From NCBI GenBank assembly GCA_050179685.1, contig JBFXEW010000007.1:93185-157184 (forward strand): DNA of 64,000 nt. The letters run 5' to 3'. Positions 17,011 through 26,118 of this stretch are shown piece by piece; positions within the stretch are counted from its first letter, which is position 1; every line of letters starts with the position of its first letter. The notes below the pieces were generated by a model. That model saw nothing but the letters and a program-made list of their open reading frames with translations. It did not search any database and was not told the DNA's origin. The position numbers and the translations under genes were made by a program. This DNA comes from GWE2-40-63 sp050179685 (lineage in GTDB: Bacteria > Bacteroidota > Bacteroidia > Bacteroidales > SZUA-534).

Positions 17011-18501
17011 ATGTCGTTGCGAAATAAACTTTTGTTACTGGTAGTTTTACCTGTGGTATTATCAACTACCATTGCCGTAATTTCATCGTCGGTAAAAATA
17101 CACAATCAGGGAATTCAGGGTCTTGTTGATAAAAGCAATGCCATATTAACCAATAACATACTTGAATTTGTACATAACCATGTGGAGGGAAATTCCATTC
17201 TCGATATTGACAGTAATGAAGCTTTGAAAGGGGTAACCTCAGCTATCGATGCCGGTTCAATGAACTACCAGTTTCGCATTTCATCGCCCGAACCAATAAA
17301 CGACAAGTACAAAGCACAAGTTGCCGATATGGAATTTATTTCGCGCTTTGAGCAGGAAAATGTTGATTACATTATAAATATTAATGATGAAACAAATCAA
17401 TTATGTGTAATGCGGCCTGTTTACATGGACGAAAGCCGGGGCTGCCTCGAATGTCATGAAAGCTCAGTGGCAGAAACTACTGCCAATCATGGTAGTTTAA
17501 GAGGGATATTCTCCGTTCAGTCCGATATGACTGCCATCCAAAAACAGGTAAATAAAGCCATATTGCAAAATATAAGCTTTGGCTTATTACTAATGCTTCT
17601 GGCTGTAGTGCTTGGCGTTTTTATTGTGAGTCGCCTGCTCAAAGCCATCATGCAAATAATTTCCGTAAGCGAAAAAATATCGGAAGGAAAGCTCACCGAG
17701 TCGGTGCAAATTAATACTGGTGATGAACTGGAAACCCTGGGCAACTATATTAATCAGATGGTCGCATCGCTTAATAAAGTTCTTGGCGGGGTAAAAAATG
17801 CAGCCCATGAATTAAACCTCACAACCAACGAAATGGCCAACGCTTCGGCAGGTATTGCCAGCGGAGCCCAGGATCAGATTACCCGTTTTCAGGAACTCAC
17901 TCATTCGGCTCAACATACTACCAACAACACCAGTAATGCAAGCGACTTTATAAAAAGAACCGAAACCAATGCAGGAATAGCCCAACAAGGCATGAACCAA
18001 ACCTTACAGGCGATTAATAAAATTGAAGAAAGCTCGAAAAAAATTTATCAGGAAGTACAAACCATCAATACCATTGCTTTTCAAACAAAAATTCTGGCGC
18101 TTAATGCGTCTATTGAAGCTGCACGAGCTGGTGAGCACGGCAAAGGGTTTGCGGTGGTTGCAGCCGAAGTTCAAAAATTGTCGGAAATTACCACCAATTC
18201 GTCAAAAGAAATTAATGAAATTACCGGCACCAGCTTAAAACAGGTAAATCAGGGAGTAAAAATTGCACAGGATGCAGGCAATAAAATAAGCGAGATTCTG
18301 AAAATGGTATCAGAAATCTCGACAAGCCTTCAGAAAATTTCGGATAGTGCAATTGAACAAGCCGGCATTGTAAGCAAAAACACCGAGATTACCCATTCCA
18401 ATGCCCATGCTGCCGAAGAACTGGATGCCAACGCTACTTCACTTAAAAGTCAGGCCGACACTTTGTTGAAAATTGTAAGCTATTTTGAACTAAAAGAATA
18501 A
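17011..18501 (+). CDS. Methyl-accepting chemotaxis protein with c-type heme motif
   Basis: Membrane chemoreceptor of 496 residues. A first membrane helix (about 6-26) and a second (about 187-207) flank a periplasmic domain that ends with the heme c attachment motif Cys145-Leu-Glu-Cys148-His149, in the context RPVYMDESRGCLECHESS...GSLRGIFSV. This layout matches the Tll0287/DUF3365-like heme-binding sensor domains. A HAMP domain (about 207-260) and the cytoplasmic signalling hairpin follow, with its conserved tip region ALNASIEAARAGEHGKGFAVVAAEVQKLSE. The domain would sense redox state, oxygen or NO through covalent heme; this is inferred. It converges with the S24 repressor gene with only 4 bases between stops. 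There is no C-terminal CheR-docking pentapeptide. Confidence 0.9.
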   Translation: MSLRNKLLLLVVLPVVLSTTIAVISSSVKIHNQGIQGLVDKSNAILTNNILEFVHNHVEGNSILDIDSNEALKGVTSAIDAGSMNYQFRISSPEPINDKYKAQVADMEFISRFEQENVDYIININDETNQLCVMRPVYMDESRGCLECHESSVAETTANHGSLRGIFSVQSDMTAIQKQVNKAILQNISFGLLLMLLAVVLGVFIVSRLLKAIMQIISVSEKISEGKLTESVQINTGDELETLGNYINQMVASLNKVLGGVKNAAHELNLTTNEMANASAGIASGAQDQITRFQELTHSAQHTTNNTSNASDFIKRTETNAGIAQQGMNQTLQAINKIEESSKKIYQEVQTINTIAFQTKILALNASIEAARAGEHGKGFAVVAAEVQKLSEITTNSSKEINEITGTSLKQVNQGVKIAQDAGNKISEILKMVSEISTSLQKISDSAIEQAGIVSKNTEITHSNAHAAEELDANATSLKSQADTLLKIVSYFELKE

Positions 18502-18505
18502 TGTC

Positions 18506-19324
18506 TTAGCTTGGCTCTTGTTGCGAAGTATTCAATTGGTTCTTAATTCCTTTAATATCCTCCTGAATGTTTTTTATTCGTCGCAATAATTCAACCTGCG
18601 TGGCGGAACCTTCCGGCAACTGGTGGCTTATGAAATTGGTAAATTTCCATATTTCACTCACCTGATGCACATGAACCGTATAAGATTTGTAGTCTGCATT
18701 TAAAGAATGCAAAACCATTGTGCCATCTTCGCTTAAGCGATTCTCAATTATTTTAAACACCAGCCCCTCGTCCAGGGTACAAACTATACAGGCCAGACCA
18801 TCGGATAGGGTGCTCCAGTCCACAACAAATTCACCGGTAACCCATGCGCCATCAGGAATGGGCAGCATACTGTCGCCCTTTAGCTGAAAGGTGCGGAATT
18901 TTTTATTTTCTGGTAAAAAAGGCATCTGAAATACCGGGAGCTTCTCAATAAACTCAGGATCGGCAAAACCACGCGTATAACCCGCTTTGGCTTTTTCGGT
19001 AACCAGTTCAATATTCTCGCGGTTTACTGCATTTACCGTAGTGGCAAGTACCCTAATCTGACCTCCCCGAATATACACATCCTGGCCCCGCTCAATCTGC
19101 GAAAGCATACTTTCCGACAAACTACTTAAATCGACACGCACCAAGGTGTCGAGCGAAACTCCATAATAATCGGCAAACTGCAACAGGGCATCAATACCGG
19201 GCTTGGCTACCTGATTTTCGTATCCACTCAGTGTCGGCCTTTTCATCTGTAAAGCAAAAGCCACATCGTCCTGAGTACGGCCTTTACGTTTACGCAACAA
19301 CTTAATATTCTGACTAAAAAACAT
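18506..19324 (-). CDS. XRE-family repressor with S24 (LexA/CI-like) peptidase domain
   Basis: DNA-damage-type repressor of 272 residues. Residues 4-60 are a helix-turn-helix (KLLRKRKGRTQDDVAFALQM, PTLSGYENQVAKP). The C-terminal part is an S24 domain with the nucleophile in GDSM (Ser152), the likely general base in VFKII (Lys191), and an Ala114-Gly115 pair 38 residues before the serine, the same layout as the LexA and lambda CI cleavage sites. A coiled-coil tail (about 243-265) is added. The gene is the second in an operon with the SnoaL-like gene and lies divergent from dinB, so self-cleavage after damage and derepression of dinB is the natural model; the cleavage itself is inferred. Confidence 0.88.
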   Translation of the reverse strand: MFFSQNIKLLRKRKGRTQDDVAFALQMKRPTLSGYENQVAKPGIDALLQFADYYGVSLDTLVRVDLSSLSESMLSQIERGQDVYIRGGQIRVLATTVNAVNRENIELVTEKAKAGYTRGFADPEFIEKLPVFQMPFLPENKKFRTFQLKGDSMLPIPDGAWVTGEFVVDWSTLSDGLACIVCTLDEGLVFKIIENRLSEDGTMVLHSLNADYKSYTVHVHQVSEIWKFTNFISHQLPEGSATQVELLRRIKNIQEDIKGIKNQLNTSQQEPS

Positions 19325-19349
19325 TGCTTCCGTTTATTTAATACATAAG

Positions 19350-19727
19350 TTAAAACATTCCATGCTCGTTCACAGAGTTGGCAGGAATTTCCTGTACCAA
19401 ATCCCATAACTCCACAATCTTATCGGCACTAAAGCGAAAGATATGAACCACAGCAAACCCCCTATCCTCAGCATTTTGTTGAATGTGCGCGTGTACTGCT
19501 ACCCAATCGCCATCGTGCAAAACATGCTGAATGGTAAATACTTTGTTTGGAAACGCTGCCGCGTCGGCTTCCATAGCCTTACACAGCGATTCGGCATCGC
19601 CTTTAAAACCGGTATTATGGTGCTTAAATCCCTCGCCAACATATTTATGAAAAGCCTGGCGGGGATTCCCTTTTACAATAAGTTCAAGAAACGCTTTTGC
19701 TGATTCTTTAATGCTTTGTGTGTTCAT
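19350..19727 (-). CDS. SnoaL/NTF2-like protein
   Basis: Small cytoplasmic protein of 125 residues with the alpha+beta-barrel pattern of the SnoaL/NTF2 superfamily: helix AKAFLELIVKGNPRQAF, then YVGEGFKHHNTGFKGDAESLCKAM and the strand sequence FTIQHVLHDGDWVAVHAHIQ...FAVVHIFRFSADKIVELWDLVQEIP. Many members act on small organic molecules, but no substrate can be named. It is the first gene of the operon with the S24 repressor (25-base gap) and is transcribed from the divergent promoter region shared with dinB, so it may be damage-inducible. Confidence 0.8.
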   Translation of the reverse strand: MNTQSIKESAKAFLELIVKGNPRQAFHKYVGEGFKHHNTGFKGDAESLCKAMEADAAAFPNKVFTIQHVLHDGDWVAVHAHIQQNAEDRGFAVVHIFRFSADKIVELWDLVQEIPANSVNEHGMF

Positions 19728-19845
19728 AGTACTTATTTTTATTGCTTTACTTCCAGCTTAGCCAACTCCTCAGGTCTGATTTTTAAGAATCCCATCCAAA
19801 AAACTGCAAAAATAACTGATCAAACTATTTTAAATATTCGCTCTA

Positions 19846-19864
19846 TTGATTATATTGTAATCTG
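19846..19864. promoter_or_regulatory. Putative repressor operator 1 (imperfect)
   Basis: TTGATTA, 5 bases, TAATCTG: core GATTA-N5-TAATC perfect, outer two bases on the right side mismatched. Same geometry as the operator at 19868-19888, with 23 bases between centres. Confidence 0.5.
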
Positions 19865-19867
19865 TAT

Positions 19868-19888
19868 TTTGATTAATAACTAATCAAA
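19868..19888. promoter_or_regulatory. Putative repressor operator 2 (perfect palindrome)
   Basis: TTTGATTA, ATAAC, TAATCAAA: perfect 8-base arms around 5 bases. Its right arm overlaps the -7 element of the leftward promoter, the classic position for repression. The neighbouring XRE/S24 protein is the obvious candidate ligand. Confidence 0.6.
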
Positions 19889-19915
19889 GGTAGGGAAAAA
19901 TAACAAGTAAACAAA
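19885..19915 (-). promoter_or_regulatory. Promoter of the SnoaL/repressor operon
   Basis: On the minus strand TTTG (plus 19912-19915), 19 bases, TACCTTTG (plus 19885-19892): full match to both elements. Leader of about 150 bases to the SnoaL-like start. A second -7 match without a -33 (plus 19807-19814) is closer to the gene and could be an alternative. No clear rightward promoter for dinB was found in the same region. Confidence 0.65.
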
Positions 19916-19933
19916 TAGTAACGCTTTATAATT

Positions 19934-21085
19934 ATGCAGATTGCGAACAAACAGATTGTTCACCTGGACTTAGACACCTTTTTTGTATCGGTAGAACGCC
20001 TTGTTAACAGCCGGCTGGTTGGGAAACCGGTTATTATTGGTGGCTTGTCGGACCGGGGCGTGGTAGCAGGCTGTAGTTACGAGGCCCGCCGATACGGTGT
20101 GCATTCTGCCATGCCCATGAAAATGGCCCGGAAACTTTGCAGCCAGGCGATAATTATCCGTGGCGATATGGATCGTTACTCAAGATACTCACATTTGGTA
20201 ACCGATATTATAGCAGAACGGGCTCCGTTGTACGAAAAAGCATCGATTGATGAACACTACCTGGACATTACCGGAATGGACCGCTTTTTTGGCTGCCTTA
20301 AATGGACTCAGGAGCTCCGCCAGACTATTATCCGCGAAAGCGGACTGCCCATTTCGTTTGGCTTATCGGTAAACAAAACGGTTTCAAAAATTGCTACCGG
20401 CGAGGCCAAACCCAACGGCGAACTAATGATAAACGTTCCGGATATTCCTCCCTTTCTGGGGCCCTTGTCGATACGCAAAATACCGATGATTGGTCCTAAA
20501 ACTTACCAACTCCTTCGTTCAATGGGGGTTCTTACCATAAAATCGTTGCGTGAGATTCCTCCGGGAATGGTAGAAAAAGTGCTCGGAAAAAACGGAAGAA
20601 TCCTTTGGAAAAAAGCCAACGGTATCGACCCGACTCCCATACAACCGTACACCGAACAAAAGTCAATGAGTGCCGAACGTACTTTTGAGCAAGACACCAT
20701 CGACATGGTTATACTAAACCATACCCTGGCAGCTATGGTAGAAAAATTATCGTTTCAATTGCGAAAAGAACAAAAACTTGCATCGGTAATTACCCTTAAA
20801 ATACGATACGCCAATTACGACACCCATACCCTACAAAAAAAAATGGCGTACACCGCATTCGACCACGTACTGCTCGAAACAGCCAAGGAATTGTTTACCC
20901 GACTGTACGACCGACGCATGTTGATACGCCTGATTGGAGTAAAGCTTGGCGGCCTGGTTCACGGTGCCCAACAGCTAAACCTGTTTGAAGATACCCCGGA
21001 AATGGTTAACTTGTACCTGGCTATGGACAACATTCGTAAACGTTACGGTGTTAAAGCAGTACGCAAAGCGGTTGGTTTTTATTGA
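19934..21085 (+). CDS. dinB: DNA polymerase IV (Y family)
   Basis: Error-prone translesion polymerase of 383 residues. Catalytic residues are visible: HLDLDTFFVSVERL near the N-terminus, the steric-gate region, YSRYSHLVTDII, and KASIDEHYLDITGMDRFFG (in place of the common SIDEAYLD, with His for Ala). Helix-hairpin-helix KIPMIGPKTYQLLRSMGV and the little-finger domain follow. The C-terminus contains QQLNLFED, a beta-clamp-binding motif of the QLxLF type. It is followed 50 bases later by the SRAP gene and is divergent from the S24 repressor operon. Confidence 0.93.
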   Translation: MQIANKQIVHLDLDTFFVSVERLVNSRLVGKPVIIGGLSDRGVVAGCSYEARRYGVHSAMPMKMARKLCSQAIIIRGDMDRYSRYSHLVTDIIAERAPLYEKASIDEHYLDITGMDRFFGCLKWTQELRQTIIRESGLPISFGLSVNKTVSKIATGEAKPNGELMINVPDIPPFLGPLSIRKIPMIGPKTYQLLRSMGVLTIKSLREIPPGMVEKVLGKNGRILWKKANGIDPTPIQPYTEQKSMSAERTFEQDTIDMVILNHTLAAMVEKLSFQLRKEQKLASVITLKIRYANYDTHTLQKKMAYTAFDHVLLETAKELFTRLYDRRMLIRLIGVKLGGLVHGAQQLNLFEDTPEMVNLYLAMDNIRKRYGVKAVRKAVGFY

Positions 21086-21135
21086 TTGAGAAGGTGAAAA
21101 TGACAAGTATAAAAACATTGAGATAAATAATAAGT

Positions 21136-21924
21136 ATGTGTGGAAGATATATTCAGGTAAAAAACGTACAGGTTATTGAAGAACGCTTCAATGTAAAAGT
21201 ACCCGATGGCCTGGAGCTTACTCCAAACTTTAATGTAGCTCCCGGCGATTTTGCTCCCGTAATAACCAGCGATAAACCCAACGAAGTACAATTGTTTCAA
21301 TTTGGGCTTACTCCTTTTTGGGCGAAAAAGCCCATGTATTTATTCAATGCCCGCGCTGAAGGCGACCATAACAAAGAAAACGCCATCCACTACAAGGGAG
21401 GTAAAGATATTATCAACAAGCCGGCATTTCGAAAACCCATCCGTAGTCAGCGCTGCCTGGTAATTGCCGATGCTTTTTACGAAGGAACAAGCACCGACAA
21501 GCTAAACAAACCTTATGTGGTTTATCTAAAAGGCAAACAAGGCCCCTTTGCTTTTGCAGGCATCTGGGACACCTGGGTAAACAAAGAAAGCGGCGAAGAA
21601 ATCAATTCGTTCGCCATTATTACCACTATGGCCAACAGCCTGATGCAAAAAATTCCACACCACCGCTCTCCCATTATTCTACCCCGCAAGCGCGAACAAA
21701 CCTGGCTCAACAGCAATGCTCCCCTTACCGATATTACCCGTATGCTGGAACCTTTTCCCGGTGAGTTAATGAATGCCTATCCGGTAGCAAGTCGGGTAAA
21801 AGATTCCAGGATTAAAGGCAAAGAACTGATTACCCCTATTGGTCAACCGCTCTTTTCTGATGAAACATTTAAGGAAAATATTACGCTGGAATTACACGGA
21901 ATGGGGCATTATAAAAACAAGTAA
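21136..21924 (+). CDS. SRAP family protein (HMCES/YedK-like abasic-site DNA crosslinker)
   Basis: The protein starts MCGRY; after removal of methionine, Cys2 becomes the N-terminal catalytic residue that forms a thiazolidine link with abasic sites in single-stranded DNA. Other SRAP landmarks are FNVAPGDFAPVI, GLTPFWAKKPM...FNARAEGD, RCLVIADAFYEGT (here D in place of the usual F/Y-E environment), FAGIWDTW, and the histidine in IPHHRSPIIL. The length of 262 residues is normal. In tandem with dinB it forms a damage-tolerance pair: one handles abasic sites, the other bypasses lesions. Confidence 0.93.
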   Translation: MCGRYIQVKNVQVIEERFNVKVPDGLELTPNFNVAPGDFAPVITSDKPNEVQLFQFGLTPFWAKKPMYLFNARAEGDHNKENAIHYKGGKDIINKPAFRKPIRSQRCLVIADAFYEGTSTDKLNKPYVVYLKGKQGPFAFAGIWDTWVNKESGEEINSFAIITTMANSLMQKIPHHRSPIILPRKREQTWLNSNAPLTDITRMLEPFPGELMNAYPVASRVKDSRIKGKELITPIGQPLFSDETFKENITLELHGMGHYKNK

Positions 21925-21949
21925 GCACTTGCCGTTTAAAAGCACAAAA

Positions 21950-21976
21950 AAAGCCACCCCATAACAGGATGGCTTT
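21950..21976. terminator. Bidirectional terminator between SRAP gene and mutB
   Basis: AAAGCCA and TGGCTTT with CC/GG extension inside, A-run before and T-rich after, between convergent genes. Confidence 0.7.
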
Positions 21977-21999
21977 AACTTATATCAACTGAAGTAATT

Positions 22000-24153
22000 T
22001 TATTCGATGGTTTTCAGTAGAATCTCCAGTATCTGAACTGCGGCTTTCGACACTGAAGTTCCCGGTCCAAAAATACCTACTACGCCAGCATCGTAAAGGA
22101 ATTTATAGTCCTGTGCGGGGATTACTCCTCCGGCAATAACCATAATATCTTCACGTCCCAGTTTTTTCAATTCGGCCATTACAGCAGGAACCAGGGTTTT
22201 ATGTCCGGCAGCCAGCGACGATACGCCCAGCACGTGCACATCGTTTTCAACGGCATCTTTGGCAGCTTCCTCGGGGGTTTGGAACAAGGGTCCCATATCC
22301 ACATCGAAACCTATATCGGCATAACCTGTGGCAACTACTTTGGCCCCACGGTCGTGTCCGTCCTGGCCCATTTTGGCTATCATAATCCGGGGCTGGCGAC
22401 CTTCTTTTTTAGCGAAGGCAGCACAAAGCTCCTGTGCTTTTATAAAATTCGAATCGCTTTGCGATTCGCTGGAATATACTCCTGAAATTGATCGTATCAC
22501 TGCTTTATACCTCCCTACAACTTTTTCGCATGCATAAGAAATCTCACCTAAGGTAGCCCGTTGTTTAGCTGCTTCAACAGCCAGCTCCAACAAGTTCCCT
22601 TTGCCGGTTTCAACGCAGCGGGTTATGGCATTTAATGCCTGCTGAACTTCCTGCTCGTTACGATTGGCTTTTAATTCGGCAATTCGCTTGATTTGTGATT
22701 CGCGAACCGCGGTATTGTCTACTTCAAGAATCTCCAAAGGATCTTCTTTCTCCAGACGGTATTTGTTTACACCAACAATAACCTGGGCTCCGGAGTCAAT
22801 TTTTGCCTGAGCACGAGCAGCTGCTTCTTCAATACGCATTTTTGGAATGCCGGTTTCAATGGCTTTCGACATGCCTCCTAATTCTTCAACTTCTTCAATC
22901 AGTTTCCAGGCGCGTTGTGCTATTTCGTGAGTCAGGCTTTCCACGTAATACGAGCCAGCCCAGGGATCGATGGAACGGCAAATCTGAGTTTCTTCCTGTA
23001 AGTAAATTTGTGTGTTACGGGCAATCCGTGCCGAAAAATCGGTAGGCAGCGCAATGGCTTCATCCAGGGCGTTGGTGTGCAAACTTTGGGTATGACCCAG
23101 TGCAGCACCCATGGCTTCGATACAGGTACGACCCACATTGTTGAAGGGGTCCTGCTCGGTTAAGCTCCAGCCCGATGTTTGCGAGTGGGTACGCAGAGCC
23201 AGCGACTTGGGATTTTTCGGGTTGAACTGAGCTACCAGTTTGGCCCAAATCATCCGGGCAGCACGCATCTTGGCAATCTCCATAAAATGATTCATTCCCA
23301 CTGCCCAGAAGAACGACAAACGTGGGGCAAAAGCATCGATGTCGATTCCGGCTTTAATACCTGTACGCAGGTAATCGAGCCCGTCGGCCAGGGTGTAGGC
23401 CATTTCAATATCGTTGGTAGCACCCGCCTCCTGCATATGGTATCCCGAAATGGATATGGAATTAAATTTAGGCATGTACTTCGAAGTGTATTCAAAGATA
23501 TCGGCAATGGTTTTCATTGAGAATTCCGGCGGAAAAATGTAGGTGTTCCGCACCATAAATTCCTTTAGAATGTCGTTTTGAATGGTTCCGGCCAGTTCTT
23601 CCAATTTAGCTCCCTGTTCCAGGGCTGCCACTATGTAAAAGGCCATAATGGGCAACACAGCACCATTCATGGTCATGGAAACCGACATTTTATTCAGCGG
23701 AATCTGATCGAACAGAATTTTCATATCCAAAACCGAATCGATAGCCACACCGGCTTTACCCACATCGCCAATCACCCGGGGATGATCGGAATCGTAACCA
23801 CGGTGCGTGGCCAGATCGAAAGCTACCGACAAACCTTTTTGTCCGGCAGCCAGGTTACGGCGATAAAAAGCATTCGATTCCTCGGCTGTTGAAAAACCGG
23901 CATACTGGCGCACGGTCCAGGGACGCATGGCGTACATCATAGAGTAAGGGCCCCGCAGGAAAGGAGCAATTCCGGCAGCATAATTTAAATGCTCCATGCC
24001 TTCCAAATCTTCTTTCGTGTAAACGGGTTTTACAGGAATCTGCTCCGGGGTTAACCAGGTTTTTTGAGCGTTCCCCCCTTTTGTATTTTGTTTTTCAGTG
24101 ACTCCTTCATTCTGAAGGCTTCTGAAATCTATTGTCTTAAAGTTTGGTCTCAT
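22000..24153 (-). CDS. mutB: Methylmalonyl-CoA mutase large subunit
   Basis: Adenosylcobalamin-dependent isomerase that interconverts succinyl-CoA and (R)-methylmalonyl-CoA, in propionate production or degradation. The 717-residue protein has the TIM-barrel CoA domain (YSMMYAMRPWTVRQYAGFSTAEESNAFYRRNLAAGQKGLSVAFDLATHRGYDSDHP) and a C-terminal cobalamin domain with the base-off motif GQDGHDRGA and GGVIPAQDY. It follows the small subunit gene 74 bases downstream. No epimerase or chaperone (meaB) gene is in the window. Confidence 0.97.
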   Translation of the reverse strand: MRPNFKTIDFRSLQNEGVTEKQNTKGGNAQKTWLTPEQIPVKPVYTKEDLEGMEHLNYAAGIAPFLRGPYSMMYAMRPWTVRQYAGFSTAEESNAFYRRNLAAGQKGLSVAFDLATHRGYDSDHPRVIGDVGKAGVAIDSVLDMKILFDQIPLNKMSVSMTMNGAVLPIMAFYIVAALEQGAKLEELAGTIQNDILKEFMVRNTYIFPPEFSMKTIADIFEYTSKYMPKFNSISISGYHMQEAGATNDIEMAYTLADGLDYLRTGIKAGIDIDAFAPRLSFFWAVGMNHFMEIAKMRAARMIWAKLVAQFNPKNPKSLALRTHSQTSGWSLTEQDPFNNVGRTCIEAMGAALGHTQSLHTNALDEAIALPTDFSARIARNTQIYLQEETQICRSIDPWAGSYYVESLTHEIAQRAWKLIEEVEELGGMSKAIETGIPKMRIEEAAARAQAKIDSGAQVIVGVNKYRLEKEDPLEILEVDNTAVRESQIKRIAELKANRNEQEVQQALNAITRCVETGKGNLLELAVEAAKQRATLGEISYACEKVVGRYKAVIRSISGVYSSESQSDSNFIKAQELCAAFAKKEGRQPRIMIAKMGQDGHDRGAKVVATGYADIGFDVDMGPLFQTPEEAAKDAVENDVHVLGVSSLAAGHKTLVPAVMAELKKLGREDIMVIAGGVIPAQDYKFLYDAGVVGIFGPGTSVSKAAVQILEILLKTIE

Positions 24154-24227
24154 TTTTATTCTTTTTTGAGATAATTGGCCTTGCTGGTTAAGAACCAGGT
24201 GATTTTAATCACAAAGCCGGCATCTGT

Positions 24228-26093
24228 TTAAATTCCCAACATTTTTTGAAATCCACTCAAAGTTTCCAGCACATTGCTCTTCATGTGTATGAAATGCTCC
24301 AGGTGGGCTGCTTTCAGTTCATCGATGATTTCGACCGGATAGCCGGCTACCACCACGGGAATTGAACCAGCCTGGCTTTTAACCTGAGGGGCAAAAACGG
24401 CGTACTCTTCGTCGGAGCTACAAGCTACAATTATATCGGCTTTTGCAGCAAGAGCTTCGTTCATACCCTCAGAAACTTCGCAATAACCTTTGCCTTCGAG
24501 CACTTCGAATCCGGCTGCGGCAAAAAATCCGGCAGCAAACTGGGCCCGGGCTTTGCGCATCACCAAATGACCAATGGTAAGCAAAAATACCAACGGACGT
24601 TTGTGAGTCAGGGCAAAGGTGTCGGTTTTGTAGCGCAAGGCTTCAAAAGCCATGGCTCCCCGATAAGCGGTAAGGGGTTCAATTTCAAAAGTTGTAATCT
24701 GAGTTTGCTCAAGTAATTGACTGGCCAGTTCCTTGTCGATATGTTCGTTGATGTTGGGATACTGATTCACTCCCAGGATTATTTCCTTGCGGGTAGCAAT
24801 ATCAGCATCGCGTTTTGATGCGGTTTCTTTAATTTGCTTCTGTACAAAGCCTTTTTCTATGGCCGCAGTAAAACCACCCAGATTTTCGACCTCAACAAAA
24901 AGATTCCAGGCCTGCTCAGCTATATTGTCGGTAAGTGTTTCAATGTAATACGAACCGGCTGCGGGATCTACTGTCTTGTCGAAATGCGCTTCTTCCTTTA
25001 ACAGGATTTGTTGATTGCGGGCAATCCGCTCGCTGAATTCAGTGGGTTTTTCGTAGGCACTGTTAAACGGATTTACCGTAATGGAATCGGCACCGCCCAA
25101 TACACCCGACATGGCCTCGGTTTGGGTGCGAAGCAGGTTCACATAGGGGTCGTAAATGGTTTTGTTCCATTGGCTGGTTACCGCATGAATGGTAGCCACA
25201 CCTTTTTTTGAATCGGCGGGCTGATATTGTTTTACCACTTGCGCCCATAAAAAACGGGTGGCTCTGAATTTGGCAATCTCCATAAAGTAATTGGAACCTA
25301 TTCCCATTTCAAATTTAAGCGCTTGTGCAGCCTGGTCGGGTGAAATGCCTTTATCGGTAAGGCCTGCCAGGTATTCATTGGCAGCAGCCAGGGTAAAGCC
25401 GAGCTCCTGAACCAGCGACGAACCGGCATTCTCGAATATATCGCCCCGAACTACCAGTGCTTTAAAGTTAGGCAGTTCATTTAAAGCTTTTACCAGTTGG
25501 GTAGCATCTTCCAATGCATCGGTCTGATTCTTTTTACCACTTTTTAAGGGACAGGTTAGCGGGTCGAACGACAAGGAGCCGTAAACCTTAGCCTTGTCGA
25601 TGCCCAGTTTTGAAACATAGCCTGTAAAAGCCGGGGCAACGCTTAGGGCCGCATATCCGGCCACAAAGTTAATTTCTACCTGAGTAAGCGGAATGTTATT
25701 TAAAAGTACCTCCATATCGGAGCTTGTATACTTTTTTTCGTTGTCGAGCACAAAGCCAAGGGAGTTTACTCCTTTGCTAAGAATTTCGCGTGCTTTGGTG
25801 TTGGCTTTACTCAGGTCGAATTCTTTGATTTCCTGACGGATAAACCAACTTGCTTCGGTTTTGTTTCCACGAACAAAAGGAAACTGACCGGGTGTCCCAT
25901 TAAGGTGACCCAGCTTTTCGAGGTGCTCGCTCCGATAGTATGGCTGCACCTTAAAGCCTTCGTTTGTGCGCCAAACCAGCTTTCGCTCGTAATCGGCGCC
26001 TTTCAGATCAGCAACGATCTTTTCTTCCCACTCCCGGGTTGTAACAGGCGGAAACTGAGTGAATAATTTCTTGCCTTTATCCAATTCTGACAT
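24228..26093 (-). CDS. mutA: Methylmalonyl-CoA mutase small subunit
   Basis: Non-catalytic partner of MutB. The 621-residue protein resembles MutB throughout but its C-terminal Rossmann domain (about residues 500-621) lacks the DxHxxG cobalamin motif (FLLTIGHLVMRKARAQFAAGFF), as expected for this subunit. The mutase core keeps KFRATRFLWAQV, TQTEAMSGVLGGADSITVNPF and DPAAGSYYIETLT. It is the first gene of the mutA-mutB operon, with a TAATTTTG -7 element upstream. The lack of the cobalamin ligand is normal and not a sign of decay. Confidence 0.95.
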   Translation of the reverse strand: MSELDKGKKLFTQFPPVTTREWEEKIVADLKGADYERKLVWRTNEGFKVQPYYRSEHLEKLGHLNGTPGQFPFVRGNKTEASWFIRQEIKEFDLSKANTKAREILSKGVNSLGFVLDNEKKYTSSDMEVLLNNIPLTQVEINFVAGYAALSVAPAFTGYVSKLGIDKAKVYGSLSFDPLTCPLKSGKKNQTDALEDATQLVKALNELPNFKALVVRGDIFENAGSSLVQELGFTLAAANEYLAGLTDKGISPDQAAQALKFEMGIGSNYFMEIAKFRATRFLWAQVVKQYQPADSKKGVATIHAVTSQWNKTIYDPYVNLLRTQTEAMSGVLGGADSITVNPFNSAYEKPTEFSERIARNQQILLKEEAHFDKTVDPAAGSYYIETLTDNIAEQAWNLFVEVENLGGFTAAIEKGFVQKQIKETASKRDADIATRKEIILGVNQYPNINEHIDKELASQLLEQTQITTFEIEPLTAYRGAMAFEALRYKTDTFALTHKRPLVFLLTIGHLVMRKARAQFAAGFFAAAGFEVLEGKGYCEVSEGMNEALAAKADIIVACSSDEEYAVFAPQVKSQAGSIPVVVAGYPVEIIDELKAAHLEHFIHMKSNVLETLSGFQKMLGI

Positions 26094-26118
26094 AGTGACT
26101 GTTTTAGAAATTAAAGTG

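Noticed and set aside
24228..26093. mutA as a decayed copy of mutB because the cobalamin motif is missing
   Set aside because: Loss of the motif is normal for the small subunit of the heterodimeric mutase, and the frame is intact at usual length.
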